64,000 nucleotides of DNA, from assembly GCA_963556145.1 (NCBI GenBank), contig OY744467.1:3410001-3474000 (forward strand), in the 5' to 3' direction. Shown piece by piece: positions 22,365-35,023 of this stretch (position 1 is the stretch's first letter; every line of letters starts with the position of its first letter). Made by a program: the position numbers and the translations under genes. Source of the DNA: Hygrocybe punicea (taxonomy: Eukaryota; Basidiomycota; Agaricomycetes; Agaricales; Hygrophoraceae). The notes below the pieces were generated by a model. That model was not told the origin of the DNA. It saw only the letters and a program-made list of their open reading frames with translations, and searched no databases.

Positions 22365-22652
22365 TTACTGGTTTTGAGCATAAACTGCTAGCACAAGAAT
22401 TTTATCTTCATATCTTTTAAAACCATCATCTGACATGATACCAATGTGACCATCTTGCTTACATGTTGCTCCAGTTGTCATACCATCATGATACCAAATT
22501 GTGCCATCTTCTGATATGAATTGAGATGTAGAGTGATATCCTCCAACATATACAATACCTCTTAGATACAAATTTACTGACTTGTCATTTACATTTACAG
22601 TTATTTGATGGCTGGTAATCATGTTTATGTTGGGATATTCTAATACCAGCAA
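22365..22652 (-). pseudogene. C-terminal USP-like fragment in E2
   Basis: The 95 codons are identical in the predicted protein to the E1 fragment at 15995-16282, including the altered YHSTSQFI His box. It is read on the minus strand because E2 is inverted relative to E1. Confidence 0.8.
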
Positions 22653-22713
22653 CTCAGGTGTTTTGTATAGTATATGGTACGGATAATTGAAACATTACAT
22701 AGTGGACTGAGCC

Positions 22714-22908
22714 GTGTACCGTGTAAACAAGGCCACCAGAGATTTCTGGTGCTTCAATCAATGGTCAGATAAACCAATCCGTCTTTGTGAAGAAATCACA
22801 TATGCAATGATGCATTGGCATTCACATTGGCCTGTCATGCAACACAAGTTAAATGAATGGTCAGAATGTGTCACTGACAACAAGAAAGGAACTGTAAAAC
22901 AGACATGA
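22714..22908 (+). pseudogene. Possible captured gene fragment in E2
   Basis: The counterpart of 15739-15960. It starts MYRVNKATRDFWCFNQWSDK and ends LNEWSECVTDNKKGTVKQT. The two copies differ at a few codons only. Product unknown. Confidence 0.35.
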
Positions 22909-23104
22909 GAACTGTTGAGACTAGAGGGAATGGGGAACAGCAGGAGCAGTAGGAACACAACACAGTAGAATAGCATGTTATGCACTAGCAGATGATGTGT
23001 CACAAGTGTAGCATTTAGATTTCAAAGATAAATTTGGAAATTGATTATATAATATTTAATTTCTATTTAATAATTAAATATAAGTAAATATATGAGTCAA
23101 AAAT

Positions 23105-24345
23105 GAAAGGCCTGACACCCCCAACTTCGCGTTTTCAAGAGAAACAGGGTACGGGGATCTAGATGAGGGGTGTGGGACGGGGTGACTTGGTGAGTGAAAA
23201 CGGGGGGGGGGGTGGTTGGGCAGACAGCCGGAATCCGAGGGCCTGAGACCCCCCCGACCCCTCATTTTCAACGCGAACGAGGTCCGGGGGGTGTAGACTG
23301 GCCGGGGGTGGTCGAAAACGGGTGTCCTGGAGGTAGAAAAAGGGAGGGTGGTGGTGGTTGGGCAGAATGCCGGATCGCGAGGGCCTGAGACCCCCCGACC
23401 CCTCGTGGTCGACGCGAACGAGGTGCGGGGGGTGTAACCTAGCTGGGGGTGATCGAAAACCGGACGGGATGGGGCGTCCCCGGGGGATGAAAAAAGGGGG
23501 GGTTGCTGGTTGGGCAGACAGCCGGAATGCGAGGGCCGGAGACCCTCCGACCCCTCGTTTTCGACGCGAACGAGGTGCGGGGGGTGTAGCCTAGCCGGGG
23601 GTGGTCGAAAAAGTCGCGGGACAGGCTGTCCTGGGGGATGAAAAAGGGGGGGTGTTGCTGGCTGGGCAGACAGGCGGAATGCGAGGGCCGGAGACCCCCC
23701 GACTTCTCGTTTTCAACGGGAACGAGGTGCGGGGGATCTAGACTGGCCGGGGATGGTCGACAACGGGGCTGGACCGGGTGTCCTGTTGGTAGAAAAAGGG
23801 AGGGTGGTGGTGGTAGGGCAGACAGCCGGATCGCGAGGTTTTGAGACCCCCCACTCGCGCGTTTTCAACGCGAACGAGGTCCGGGGGGTGTAGCCTGGCC
23901 GGGGGTGGTCGAAAACGCGGCGGGACGGGCTGTCCTGGTGGTTGAAAAAGGGGGATGTTGGTTGTTGGGCAGATAGCTGGATCGCGAGGGCCTGGGACCC
24001 CCCGACTCCTTGTTTTCAACGGGAACGAGGTGCGGGGGGTCTAGACTGGCCGGGGATGGTCGAAAACGCGGCGGGGTGGGGCGTCCTGGTGGTTGAAAAA
24101 GGGGGATGTTGGTTGTTGGGCAGATAGCTGGATTGCGAGGGCCTGGGACCCCCCGACTCCTCGTTTTCAACGGGAACGAGGTGCGGGGGGTCTAGACTGG
24201 CCGGGGATGGTCGAACATAAGGCTGGGTGGGGCGTCCTGGTGGTTGAAAACGTTGGGGGGCGCTGGTTGGGCACAAGGCGGGAATGTGAGGTCCTCAGAC
24301 CTCCCGACCCCTGGTTTTCGATGGAAACGGGTTGCGGGGGCTACA
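23105..24345. repeat. GC- and CpG-rich tandem array in E2, about 9 units
   Basis: The same satellite as 13999-15540, inverted. The landmark AACGAGGTSCGGGGGGT or its variants occur near 23264, 23408, 23558, 23708, 23860, 24010 and 24163, with degenerate end units near 23131 and 24310. Two units fewer than E1, as expected for unequal exchange or slippage. Confidence 0.85.
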
Positions 24346-24933
24346 GACATCAGTACTAGACCAAGGACAATAAAACTACATCCATACCTCTGTTACACCA
24401 CCCCCTCGACGATGTTGCTGTTGAGCAACAGAAGGTTTGTGCACTCATCTGAGCTCGAAAGCTCTCACTGTATATTTAAGACTCCGCTCTAATTTTAGCC
24501 ACAACTCCGGACCACTCTTGCTTGTTTGCATTCTAGAGACTCAGATATCACATTTTACAACTGCCTTCAGTGGACAAAAGTGACCCAGACATACACTAAA
24601 ATACAGTTAGAAATTACCACATTTTTATTGGCAGTATAACATTAGTTATTGCATCTACACTCATTTCCTTGGCAAAAAATGGCTCACAGAGAGCCCAAAT
24701 CATACCAGGTCCCCTCCATATTTTTTTTCCAGCAGGACAGTCCCCATGACATCCTCCTCGTCAAATCTGGTGACAGTCTATGCAGTGTGCAAGTCAATAG
24801 AGGCTCTGAATTCTGGAATGAAACCAGTCAAACGGGATTTTGAACTCAGTTGCCATATTGGGATGCAATTTTCCCTCAGTCCCTGAGATGAATGAATGAA
24901 TCACCTCAATGGCTGAAAACCGGGTTTATAAGA

Positions 24934-24962
24934 ACGAGTTTTCCATAAATGGAAGAACTCGT
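24934..24962. repeat. Terminal hairpin of E2
   Basis: The complement of the E1 hairpin at 13385-13413, directly followed by the H1 flank AAAAATATAGTC. It marks the insertion junction in the H1 helicase gene. Confidence 0.75.
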
Positions 24963-25352
24963 AAAAATATAGTCAACACCTTGCAACCTTTCCTTGAGCT
25001 GTGCAATGGCCATATTTTCAGACTTTGGGTTTTGTGAACTAACTACTTGAATTCCTAGAAAAGAGTGATAGGTCGACCCATTATTTAGTGCTGCTGCAGT
25101 TCCTGTTGGTCCAAGAATAACAAACCTGTGTTGCTCCTTCTGTAGAGTAAAGAACTGAATGAGAGATTTAATCACCTGAGACTTTCCTGTACCTGCCATG
25201 CCTCCAATGTACAACTTTAGCTGCTCAGGGTCATGTTGAGTGGCATGGTTGGCAACAATTTGAAATGCCCGTTCTTGCTCTTGATTTAATGTCTTGTCCC
25301 TGACCATTGAATCTATGTGATCTTGAGACAATTTTGTCTGGGCTTCAAAGGA
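24963..25352 (-). pseudogene. H1 helicase N-terminal half
   Basis: Contains LNQEQERAFQIVANHA and the Walker A motif GGMAGTGKSQVIKSL, then runs to GVDYIF, where E2 cuts the gene. An in-frame TGA (25353-25355) separates it from the upstream VKIVDRSYLY; reading through that codon continues SFEAQTKLSQDHID in frame. H4 has no stop at this place. Confidence 0.8.
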
Positions 25353-27825
25353 TCAATACAAGTAGGATCTATCAACAATTTTCACTTGATTTTCCACAAA
25401 CAACTCAGAGGTGACATGTTCAGTGGCTGACTTATTCAAGGTGGTTCCTACATTACAAGTATTTCTTTCAGACAGCACCTCCTTGCGCTTGTCATTTACA
25501 GTGGCCTTCCATTTTGAACCCAATTGTATACAACTAGGTTCAATTGGCTTCTCTTTCACAGAATCCAAACCATTAGGACTGTTGTCAAGCCAACCAGCAG
25601 CTTGCATGCAATGTTTCATGGCATCCATTTCAGCCTGTTTGAGAATTCCATATTTTCCAAGCCTCATGAACAAGTCTATGTCCTCCTCCTGGTGATCATC
25701 GTATGCTTGATCAACATCATCATCAATCAAGTCAATGTCATCATTGTTTTCAACCAAGTCAGAAGTCAACCATGAAGCAGACATTTGGCACAAGCTGTTT
25801 TTATGTTTTAGCTGAGCAGAATAGTCATCTCTAGCATCATTGCACTCATATCGGATGTTGAAATATTTCATCAGCTGTTTCTGTTCTGCAGTGAATTTAT
25901 GGTTAGTAAATGTCTCATCCCAGCTGTAATCATCCTCCTTCAAGTCTTCTTTTTTTCTCCAAGGCTTGAACATTGCCAACATAGTAGCACAATAGTATTC
26001 ACGATCACCTCTATCACACCGGGGTAGGCTCCCACCAAGAAAGTTTGGTACTTTGATCAGACGCTTGCTATTTGACGTCACATAATGAGATTCTTGCTGA
26101 GGATGATTATCTAGAAAATAATAATATTGCAGACCATTTGTTTGTCTTTGCCCTTCACCATCATCAACAGCACTCATAACATCAAGTTCATCTTTTTCAT
26201 TATCTGAATCTACATCATCTACATCATCTACATCTTCTGAATCACTTTGTTGTACCTCATTAAGAATGTCCTGAGAAGGTTTGACAATGTTTAGTTCATC
26301 ATCAGAAGATGCATCATCTGTAATGCCAGGTTCAGATTTAGTTGTCAGAGGTGTCTTCTTTGATTTCTTATTAGGTATCTTACATTTCTGAGCTGTCTGT
26401 ATCCATGTGTACAATGACATGTGAGAGTATGACAGTGGCCGATATATGTAGTCAAACACAGCACTGTATGCAACATACTTCCCTGCCTTGTTTTGAATGA
26501 CAACCTTTTCTGAAGCTTTTGAGGAACCCTCAGCATTGTTATTGCACTCTGGTTCAAAGAATATGTGATGAACAAAGCTTTTCCAATAAAAGGGAATAAA
26601 ATCATGGCTTCTATAGTGGTCAGGATTTCCTAGGAGATACAAGGCAGACATTGGGGTCCCAATCTCTGATTTTGCTGTAAATGAATTCATCATCTGTGTG
26701 ACCAACTTTCTAGCCTTTTCTTTTCTGGAAAATGATCCACTTAGCATTTCAGAATTCCTCTCATAGACTCCTTTGATGCTGTCAAACATTGTATATGTCT
26801 TTAAAGCAGTCTTTGTTACATAGTCTGATATGTATGCAACTACTGCTTTGACTGCTGTACCTGACAACAAACTTGTGACATCTGTGTTGCATCTCAGCAC
26901 ATATGTAAGGACAGGTGTGACAGTATTTAGCCATGGTTCACCTTTCTTGATATTTAATGCACCTGTCTGTAGATCTACTTCTGTCTGCTTAAATACAGTG
27001 CGTGGAAATCTGGCTTTGCAATTTCCTTGCTTGTTGAAGCAGGTTGGTCTTCTCCCATTTTTGCCTCCTTCACACTTATGAACATTATACTTCAACAAAA
27101 TATCATCAACTGTGGTTTTGAACTTACTTTGCCAAACTTGATGCTTTTTGCACCTGGCACAGTCATCTTTTATAGGGTGCTTACATAGAGGAGGAGGTCG
27201 CTCAGGAAGAGTCTGTGTAGGATCTTTATACTCTGGGTCCTTAGCAAGACATTCAACATCAGATGCAACTTTCTCCATAGGTCCAGTCATAAATTCCCCT
27301 ACATGAACACTCTCCAGATACTCCACAAGTTTCTTCTGAAAGTTGGACTCTGGATCCATGATTCTGTCTCTTATTTCCTGAGGTGATAAGCTCCCTTGGA
27401 TCCATAGAAGTAGGTGGAGATGCAAAGCTAGCCTTCCCTGTTGTTCTACTGTGCCATAATATGCTTCTGTGTCTCCAAATGCACCTCGGTGATCAGAACC
27501 TACACCTAAGACATCCTTGATAAAAAGCTCACAAAGGAAGTGAAAGAATCTAGCACCCACCACCGGATTTTTGCTCATGAGTTGGTAACGTTCATTATAG
27601 TCTCTTAAGAGTGGTGTAAAATCTTCTTTCTTATCTGCCCAATAGAGGGAAAGAGGATGTAGATTATCAGCTGGAGCAAAGGTAATAAACCATGATGGTG
27701 CTCCAATAAATGAGATAAGGGACCATATTTCATTTCTCATGATTTTCTTGTTTGTGACAGACCCCTTTATATGTCCACCAACATGATCAATGTCCCTCAA
27801 CAGCTTAAAGCAATTTTTTTCCTCT
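25353..27825 (-). pseudogene. H1 Rep (HUH nuclease) domain
   Basis: This Helitron_like_N-type domain starts around DIDHVGGHIKGSV. The HUH motif is LALHLHLLLW, and the two-tyrosine motif is VAYISDYVTK. A Cys-rich region (CKHPIKDDCARCKKHQ) lies between them. An acidic linker rich in D and E (near 26.2 kb) follows. The domain would nick and join single-stranded DNA during rolling-circle transposition. Its upstream link is frameshifted: near 27826 the frame ..RIVPEL must drop to the frame of EEEKNCFKLLRDI. Confidence 0.85.
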
Positions 27826-30004
27826 TCAGTTCAGGGACAATTCTTTCCTCTTGGGCCATGCGGGTGCATAGACTTGTCAGAACTGTCTTATCAATGTGCA
27901 ACAACCTGTTGGTGATCTCATCAAATTTTTGTTTGTCAGAGAGAATGTATCCTGCTGTTGCTGTGTCCTTGATCTGTTCATGGTTGAATGCTATCAGAGG
28001 AAAATGAAAATCTTTCTGGAACCTTTTGTCATGATATAACAAAAGATGACGCTTGTACATCAGGTCTGAGATGTGACTATTTTTTTGGTATTGATTTCCT
28101 ATGCCTCCAAGGCCATATGGGAACAGCCAAGGCATCATTTGAGGGTACAGTTGTGGGTTATTATACAAAGACTCTGGTTGACTTGCATGTCCCACAGCAA
28201 GGATCTTTCCATCCTTCATCAAATGTCCAATAGCTATTGCCTTTAGAGCCTTTAATGTTTTTGTTGAGTATTCCTCTCCTGTAATCCCATGGACTGCAAA
28301 GGGACATGAACCTGAGGAAGTCCCTGCCTCTTCTTCATTATCATGAACTGAAGTTGCCTCCTGGACTTTATTATTTATAGAAGACAAATATTCCACAATA
28401 ACTGGAGGCCCATCTTCTGGGTATGACTCAAGATTTCTCTGGGAGATTTCAAGATCATAATAGTCACAGTGATTTAACTTGAGCCACTCAAGGGCATTTC
28501 CAACTTTATTTCTCCGCACCAACAATGGTGTTCTTTCAAAGTCCTTGGGAGTAGGTTTACAGGGGCCTGTATAAATAAAAGCCAATATTTCATCCAACTC
28601 ATCTTTAGATGGTGGCAAAACATCATACACAATTGGAGTTGGATTTGCAAAAGATATAGCATTAGCAGTCATCTTATGCCACCCAGAGGACACTCTGACC
28701 AAGCATCTATTGTGACGAACTCTTGCCACCAACAACTGTTCTGCAAATGTTAAATTTGCTAGTTCAGGAGGCACATGTCCTAACCACATACCATTAGCTA
28801 GGGAAACTTTTGGAAGTTTGCTTACAGTCAGTGACTTATGACATCGGGAACATATGTGTTGGAGGTTAGACTCCACAATTGGGCCCTCAAAACATTCTAC
28901 AGGATCATCCACAGTCTTTCTTTCCTTCCGAGTGATGCTGTCAAGGCATTGCAGCATATCCAAATTAACTGATGCATCTTTCAATAGCACAGACTTTGAT
29001 TTAAGGGACAGCTCACCACATACAGCACATCCTACCTCTTCAAAATTTTTAGATGACATATCCTTACACCAAGCTTTAACAATTTCATGTTCCATTTTCT
29101 GATCCAATGGAGATGGTGGAAATATTCTCTTATTTTCTATACTATCTACAAGTGGGTCTGATTTCTTCTCATACTTGGTATTTCCTTTTGCCAAAGGAAT
29201 GTTACTGTTAAGACATATTTTTGTATTTTTATATTTTCTTACAGCCCTGACATTAGCTTCTCTTCTTCTCTTTACCAGAGATTTAGCAGGTTTAAATAAA
29301 GTAATACAATTCTGACAATGATCGCAATTGTGGTCTTGTATGATTTTTAGAACTTCTGGTAGAGGTGTTCTACTCTTGATATAAATTCCATGAACTGCAG
29401 CAATCAATTTCAGACTTGTTATAGTCAAATTGTTTATAATTTTACCCAAAGGTACATCACAAAGCAAAGTATCTGTGTCTACCAAGTTTTTCTCAATTTG
29501 TTTGTTTCCAATATGGTGACCTTCAAATTTATACATCACATCTGCAGAAGGTGTGAACATCATATGATCTTTCAATAGATAGGGTTGTAATTGAGCCAAA
29601 TAAAATAGTTCAGAAACCCCACCTCCAATGTGATACTCATCATCTGTCAAGCTGGGATATTCACAAGATCTTTTACCCAAAGGAAACAAATTTATCCAAT
29701 GCCATACATGATGCTGCAAGACCAGGTAGTCATGTCTTCTCAATAAATTTCTCACAAAAAGTAGAGACAGTAACAGACATATGTGTTTTGGCATGGTAGT
29801 ACCATCTGTGATTGTATGATACCTGTCATTCAAGAAGGTAGGTTTGTTGGAAATGTTCAACTTATATTGTGATGGCAAATGAGTTTGGAAACAACCATGC
29901 TCAGTATTGCAGATTGTTTGATCATCAAAGTGGCAAAGAGTAACATCATATAAGTCAACATCCCTCAAGCAGGGAACCCACAAATGGGTTGTAACACAGA
30001 ACAT
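27797..30004 (-). pseudogene. H1 N-terminal region with DUF6570-like domain
   Basis: The 735-codon frame carries a CAVCGEL..ICSRCHKSL cysteine region. It continues into the conserved block SLANGMWLGHVPPELANLTF and then RHNRCLVRVSSGWHKM, which I recognise as the DUF6570-type region often upstream of Helitron Rep domains. It ends at a frameshift near 27.83 kb. Its role is unknown. The N terminus differs strongly from those of H3 and H4 and has no tandem peptide repeats. Confidence 0.75.
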
Positions 30005-30869
30005 TTCACTATGATCTATAATAACAAGAGATTTCCCATCAATAAAGGATAGTTGAGAGTTTGGCTTACCAGATAGTGGAAGTACATTTGTCGATACAAC
30101 CCAATCACAACTTATTGCAATCTCCTTCAGGATGGTGCTGATAATGGAAACAAGTAGTTAGAGATGTTAGTATACAGATAAACGACACAATACCTGGAAA
30201 GAAAATGCCAAACTTGATTCTTGCCATTTCTGATGTGCGTCAAGACGAAAGACGAAATCCCAATGATAGATATATGAAAGGAGTCACTCTGCAGGAGAGA
30301 GAAGACAGAAGAGGATGTACTGCACCCTTATCACGTTCATTACTGCAAAGTTGAATCTCCGACTGAATGAATAACATAGGCAGGGCGTGTTAAATAATGG
30401 TGCTTGGTGAGCATCAGATGAATGATTGGGCTAAAATGTGGTTCCACTTTCCACTATATCAATGCTGATGTAGGCCTGTATTTTATTAGGCAAGAAATGT
30501 CTCCGAAATCCTATTTTAATGGCATTTTCTGCAATTTCTGAGGAATATCACAAGACTCAATGCCCACAAAGACCTGGGAAAATGCTCCAAATACTCTCCT
30601 GGACATCCCTGACAATGTTCCTCTTAGGACCAGGAGGATCCAACATATATTTCAACTACCAGACATGCAATAACCTCAGAGACATATTAAATTTATTGCA
30701 TGTGGTCGTATCTGGGGAATAAAATATTTATTAAATACGCCAGAAAGTTCGAATTTGTGCTTATTCAGCGCCTCAGCGAGTTGACTTCAACCGCGCCCCA
30801 CAATCTGCCAGTGGGATGCACATATAAGTATGTATTTCGCAGGTTCTCGCGATCCCGCCTCGCAGAACT
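30005..30869. other. No gene seen between H1 and the 30.9-kb array
   Basis: Probably the 5' flank or leader of H1, then older sequence. I looked for the hairpin end of H1 and for the missing upstream half of H2 and found neither. Short frames here have no features of real exons. Confidence 0.4.
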
Positions 30870-31430
30870 AAAGTCTCCCGTTTCCTACCACCAGGACACC
30901 CAGTCCCTGGCCGTTTGCGACCACCCCCGGCCAGTCTACACACGGATGGGGGCGTCTGAGGCCCTCGTGTTCCAGCTGTCTGCCCAATGACCCCCCCCTT
31001 TTTCATCCACCAGGACGCCCCACCCCGTCCGTTTTCGACCACCCACGGCTCGTGTACACCCCACCCTGTTTTCATTGAAAGGATGGGTCAGTCCCAGCGC
31101 GCGGTGTTCCCACCACCAGCCCGACTTGTTCACACCAAGGATGCCCCTTCCTGCCCATTTTCGACCACCCCCGGCTCCTATCGACCCACCGCACCTCGTT
31201 CACACCTCGTTCACAACGGAAACGAGAAGTCGGGGGGTCTCGAAGTCTCGTGTTCCCGACTTTTGCGCAATACCCACCCCCTCCACTTGTTCAACAACCA
31301 AGACCGCTCCTCCCGCGCCGTTTTCAACCACCCCCGGCCGCTATTGACCCCCCGCACCTCGTTCACAAGGGAAACGAGAAGTCGGGGGGTTTCGATGCCT
31401 TGTGTTCCCGTCTTTTGCGCAATGTTTTTC
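30870..31430. repeat. Diverged GC-rich array related to the E arrays, about 4 units
   Basis: Units contain CCACCCCCGGCCAGTCTACA, CCAGCTGTCTGCCCAATGAC and a GAAACGAGAAGTCGGGGGGT block, the same landmarks as in E1/E2. Spacing is about 130-190 bp. No E-type ends were found beside it, so it may be the remnant of an older E-like copy or an independent satellite. Confidence 0.65.
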
Positions 31431-31504
31431 AGCCACAAGCGCGTGTATCCGCCGGATACGCGCGCTTGTGGTGTGGGAAGACTTGTGAGCTATAGCGCAA
31501 TTTC

Positions 31505-31960
31505 AGGAGAGACAGTGCTAACGAAATGGCAGCAACAACACACAGGTTCCAACTGCAATCCCAGCGACAAGTGGCCGTGGCAGGGACCCAGCGTCAGCAC
31601 CACCGGCGGCTGTTGGGACTTCAGTAGCAGCACCAGCAGGAGGGTAGGGATGCAACGGCTGCAGCAGCGACAGCACGGCTGCAGCAGCAACAGCATGGCA
31701 GTGGCAGCACCACCACCAGCACGGCGGCAGGGGCAGCACCACCATCGCGCCGTGACCACCAGCGACGGCAACAGTGGCACCATCACCAGCACCAGCAACA
31801 CAGCAGCAGTGGCAGCACCAACAGCAGTGTCCTGCATCGGCAGTGGCATCACCACCATTAGCGGCAGTGGTGGGGGCAGCAGTAACACAACGGCAACACC
31901 ACCACCATCACTAGTAGCACAGAGGCAGCAACAACCGCGGGTGGCATCAGCTACAATGGT
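31505..31960. repeat. CAG/CAC trinucleotide-rich low-complexity stretch
   Basis: The sequence is dominated by CAGCAGCAAC- and ACCACCAGC-type triplets. The long frame 30987-31994 across it and the array translates to Ser/Thr/Gln/Ala runs and is not supported as a gene. It may form the upstream region or 5' end of the dioxygenase gene that follows. Confidence 0.5.
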
Positions 31961-32127
31961 AGAAATAGTAGTTGTACCATCATGTATTGCATAGCGAAAT
32001 ATATTGGTCCTCTTTACTGTGCATTAACTGGAAAAATAGGGGAAATGGAGCTCGAATGACTGCTTCACAGCTCAAACCCCTTTACCAGCTCCAACGGCCC
32101 TCCTCTACCCAGCTCATCCTATCTACA

Positions 32128-34879
32128 ATGGACTCACAGTTTAGCATCCCCTACAACCTCTGCCCCTCACTTCTTGCTGACATCCAACGTCTCCTTGATA
32201 TCGCCAAGAAACATGGAGCATTAACAACAGACTTTCCTGCTGCTGTGGACTTGTGTAGCTCTCTCAACCACCAGCTGTCATCGCCTACTGTTCCCTATAT
32301 CACTGAATCAGCCACTCCTAGAAGCAGAAATAAAACCAAGGCCAAGCATGCAGCTAAGACAGCAAAAGTCAGGGCAGCCAGAAATGATACTAGGCGACGC
32401 AGAGGAGAAAGTAGCAGTCTGCTTCAGAGTGGATTAGAGGCACCCCTCATTTGCATGCTTGGTCCTACAGGGGCAGAGCAAGGCGGTGACTCTGACTTGG
32501 TCGTTCCTCTATCCCAACGCTGTGGGAGTTCAGCCCCATCGTCCCTCACCCCATTCACCACTGGCACTCCTACTCCTGGCCCCCAGCCCAATGACGACAA
32601 TGCACTGGAGGATGATGCAGAGTCCGATGCACCTGCAGCTGCAGCTCCTAGGGCCAAGCGTGTTGAGCGCCAACGGCTTACCTGGCAGGTCACAACTGAT
32701 CCCAGAGGTGCTCCAAAGGAGACCCGGCACTTTGTCACAAAGCTAGGCCTGCTCAAGAATGACGATGAGACACGCCTTCTCCACACACTCCTCCAAAAAC
32801 TGGAATCTTCAGAGCTTGCTGTTACATCTCCTGTTACGCCTGCCATTGGGTCAGAGCCTTCCCCATTGGCACAGCTGGCCAACTGGTGCGTCAACAATGA
32901 GAGAGATAGCATAGAGTACAGCTTCAAGTACATGAAGTCTGCTCTAGAGTTTACAATGTGGATTGAGCAGTTCGTCCAAGCAGTTCAACTCGGCATCGGA
33001 TAACAACTGATCAGAATCACAGTTATAGGAGAGAACACAATCAAATGCCTGCCAAGCAAGTAGGAACACTGTTTGGGGTTCCGGCTGCTGTCACGTCCAA
33101 GTTATACACGGCAGGCACCAGATTGGCCTACCTTGCTCTGTGTGGTCAGTGTTCAGATATTCTTGAGTTTTCCATGCTGACAACCACTACAGGCTCGCCA
33201 TATATATTGGTGATGGTGGCTGTATTAACTCAGAGGAACAATATTTGCAAAAACATGTGTCCAGATGACGTATCATCTCTGGGGTTACACTTAAGGGAAT
33301 TACCTAGTAACTACCCAATTCATTTTCAAGATTAGATAGAGCAACTGATGCAATCTCTATTGCCAGACAATAGTGAAGGCATTGTCCTTTGTAGCAGATT
33401 GCTGCCGGTCATGCAGCGTCTGAGGGAAAACTGTCACACCACAGACTTTAGAATACAGTTAAGAGATGGGAGTGTGCTCAACTTTTGGGATATTGAGAGG
33501 TGTGATGAAGAACTTGTAAAGGTTGATTATAAGTAAGTCTTTTGATCTTGTGTAGGAGCCATGAATGCCCTAAGTATTATTTCTAGGTTTTGGATTCCAC
33601 CTGCCAGATCACCCTTGTGGTATCTGCCGCCAGATGTCTCTGCTATCTCTGCTAGAGCTGACAGGGCCGATAAGGATTATCTAGCACCATCTACTGTCAG
33701 GGTAACAGTACCCATCACCACCACCGGTCAGCCCTGTCCTGTGACACCTGAGAACATAGTAGAATGGACAGAGGCTCAAAGAGAGATAGCCACTCGGGCT
33801 CCATCAATGGCGTCTGTACAACAGCTGGAAAGTGATAGAAAAATTCTATAGATAAGCCTAAACTGACATGAGATATACAGGTGTCTGCTCTATTGCAGTC
33901 AGGACATAAAGGTTATGTCAAATTTGACACAGATATCATGGAAAAGTGAGTTTTTGGGACTTGACTGAAGCTGCGCTACTACTGATCATTTATAGTAAAT
34001 GTCTCCATCTCAGAGATCAGGACAATCAATTTGCAGCACTACTCCTGACACACATGCCCTCTACTATTCCAGATTTCTGGGCTCTTCTCCCACATCTGAT
34101 ATCTGTACTTTATAAGGGAGAATTCTTTGAGGATGACTCGAGAAAGGAAGGATATAATTTTTGTGCCATCCATTATCACTTATATAACAGGTATGCAGAG
34201 AGGGTAAGTGCAGATCATTCATTTATCCAAGTCTCATTCTACATACTCTGACATTGGTATCAGGGAACTGGTGCTCCAATTGGGGTACATCCAGATCACA
34301 TCAAAAGGATGGATGTGGTCAGGGGAAATCATGGTCAGCGTGTACCAAGAGCTTCAGCAGACATCAGGAAGGACACAGTGGAGTATCAACTACTCTCTGG
34401 CATCATCCAAGCAATCATGAAGTTCTTGAGACCCAATATAAGCTACATTTCACTTTACAGACAAAATCACTTGACATTTTCTACAGATGCAAGAGGAGAT
34501 TCCAGAGGAATATAAACTGATTGAGGTCTACTGTGACAAGCTTTGCTTGAACGACTCTCCAGAGTCAAGACCTTTTGTTGGTATTGTCGTCAATTTCTGT
34601 GTTTCCACTGATGGCCACAGAGACTGGAGTGACAAATGTCTCTGTGTCGTCATTCCATTTGGACTGTGGGATGGAGGGGAGATTGTTCTTCATGAATTGG
34701 GAGTGGTGATTAAAATGAAGTCTGGGGATATCTTGGTATTTCCTTCCTGGAAAATCACTCATTTCAACCTTCATTTCAAGGGTTTGAGAGGTTCTTTTGT
34801 CTTCCATTCTGACAATCAAGGAGACAAGTGGGTGGAGGATTACAATGGGTGGCATGGACACATCTTATCTACTGATTAG
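32128..34879 (+). CDS. 2-oxoglutarate Fe(II) dioxygenase-like protein, second family
   Basis: A multi-exon gene. A long first exon (start taken at ATG 32128, MDSQFSIPYNLCPSL) has a basic KTKAKHAAKTAKVRAARND tract. It runs to about 32979. An exon with MPAKQVGTLFGVPAAV follows, with a GTCAGT donor near 33144 and continuation at GSPYILVM. The following exons, around 33.2-34.2 kb, are not securely joined. The last part runs from YAERGTGAPIGVHPDHIKR to the stop at 34879. Its final exon has H-x-D in DGHRDWSD (34616-34624), WDGGEIVLHELG, the strand GDILVFPSWKITHFNL with the distal His (34759) and GLRGSFVFHSD with an Arg. This is a double-stranded beta-helix dioxygenase layout, probably related to the TET/JBP-like mushroom proteins but distinct from the 5-6.5-kb gene. 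Substrate unknown. Confidence 0.6.
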
Positions 34880-35023
34880 CTTTATTTTCACAAGCCTCAA
34901 AGTGGCTCTACTGTTGCCTCCTTGCCTTTAATTAGCGTATAATGTGTTGTCTCTTCTGAATATTTAATACGTGCACTAACATTACTTAGATCACCGAAGA
35001 TATATCTTCTGCAAATTACCGCA

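Larger units (their letters stand above)
21119..24962 (+). mobile_element. Element E2: second copy of the E element, inside H1
   Basis: The element starts CTTGGGGAAGTGGGCCATCG (21119) and ends in a 29-nt hairpin (24934-24962). It is a near copy of E1 in opposite orientation, with three differences. A 792-bp palindrome sits at 21185-21976, where about 165 bases of the E1 sequence are missing. The MITE of E1 is absent. The GC array has about 9 units instead of 11. It sits inside the Walker B coding sequence of H1. Confidence 0.8.
18616..30004 (-). mobile_element. Helitron H1, degenerate, split by E2
   Basis: The CTTG-type end lies at 18616 (CTTGCTGGTAGTGGGCCAT), abutting the H2 frame. The coding strand runs leftward from about 30004. 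Its pieces are listed separately: N-terminal region, Rep, helicase (in two halves around E2) and USP-like domain. It carries two frameshifts (near 27.83 and 19.28 kb), one in-frame TGA (25353-25355) and the E2 insertion, so it is dead. I could not find the hairpin end beyond 30 kb, so the upstream limit is only a coding limit. Confidence 0.75.

Noticed and set aside
13385..24962. A single giant inverted duplication centred near 19 kb
   Set aside because: The arms have defined element ends and each sits inside a different helicase gene with its own clean junction, so they are two insertions in opposite orientation, not one palindrome.
30987..31994. 335-codon frame across the 31-kb array and CAG/CAC stretch
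   Set aside because: It runs from a satellite into low-complexity triplets and has no domain or splice context.
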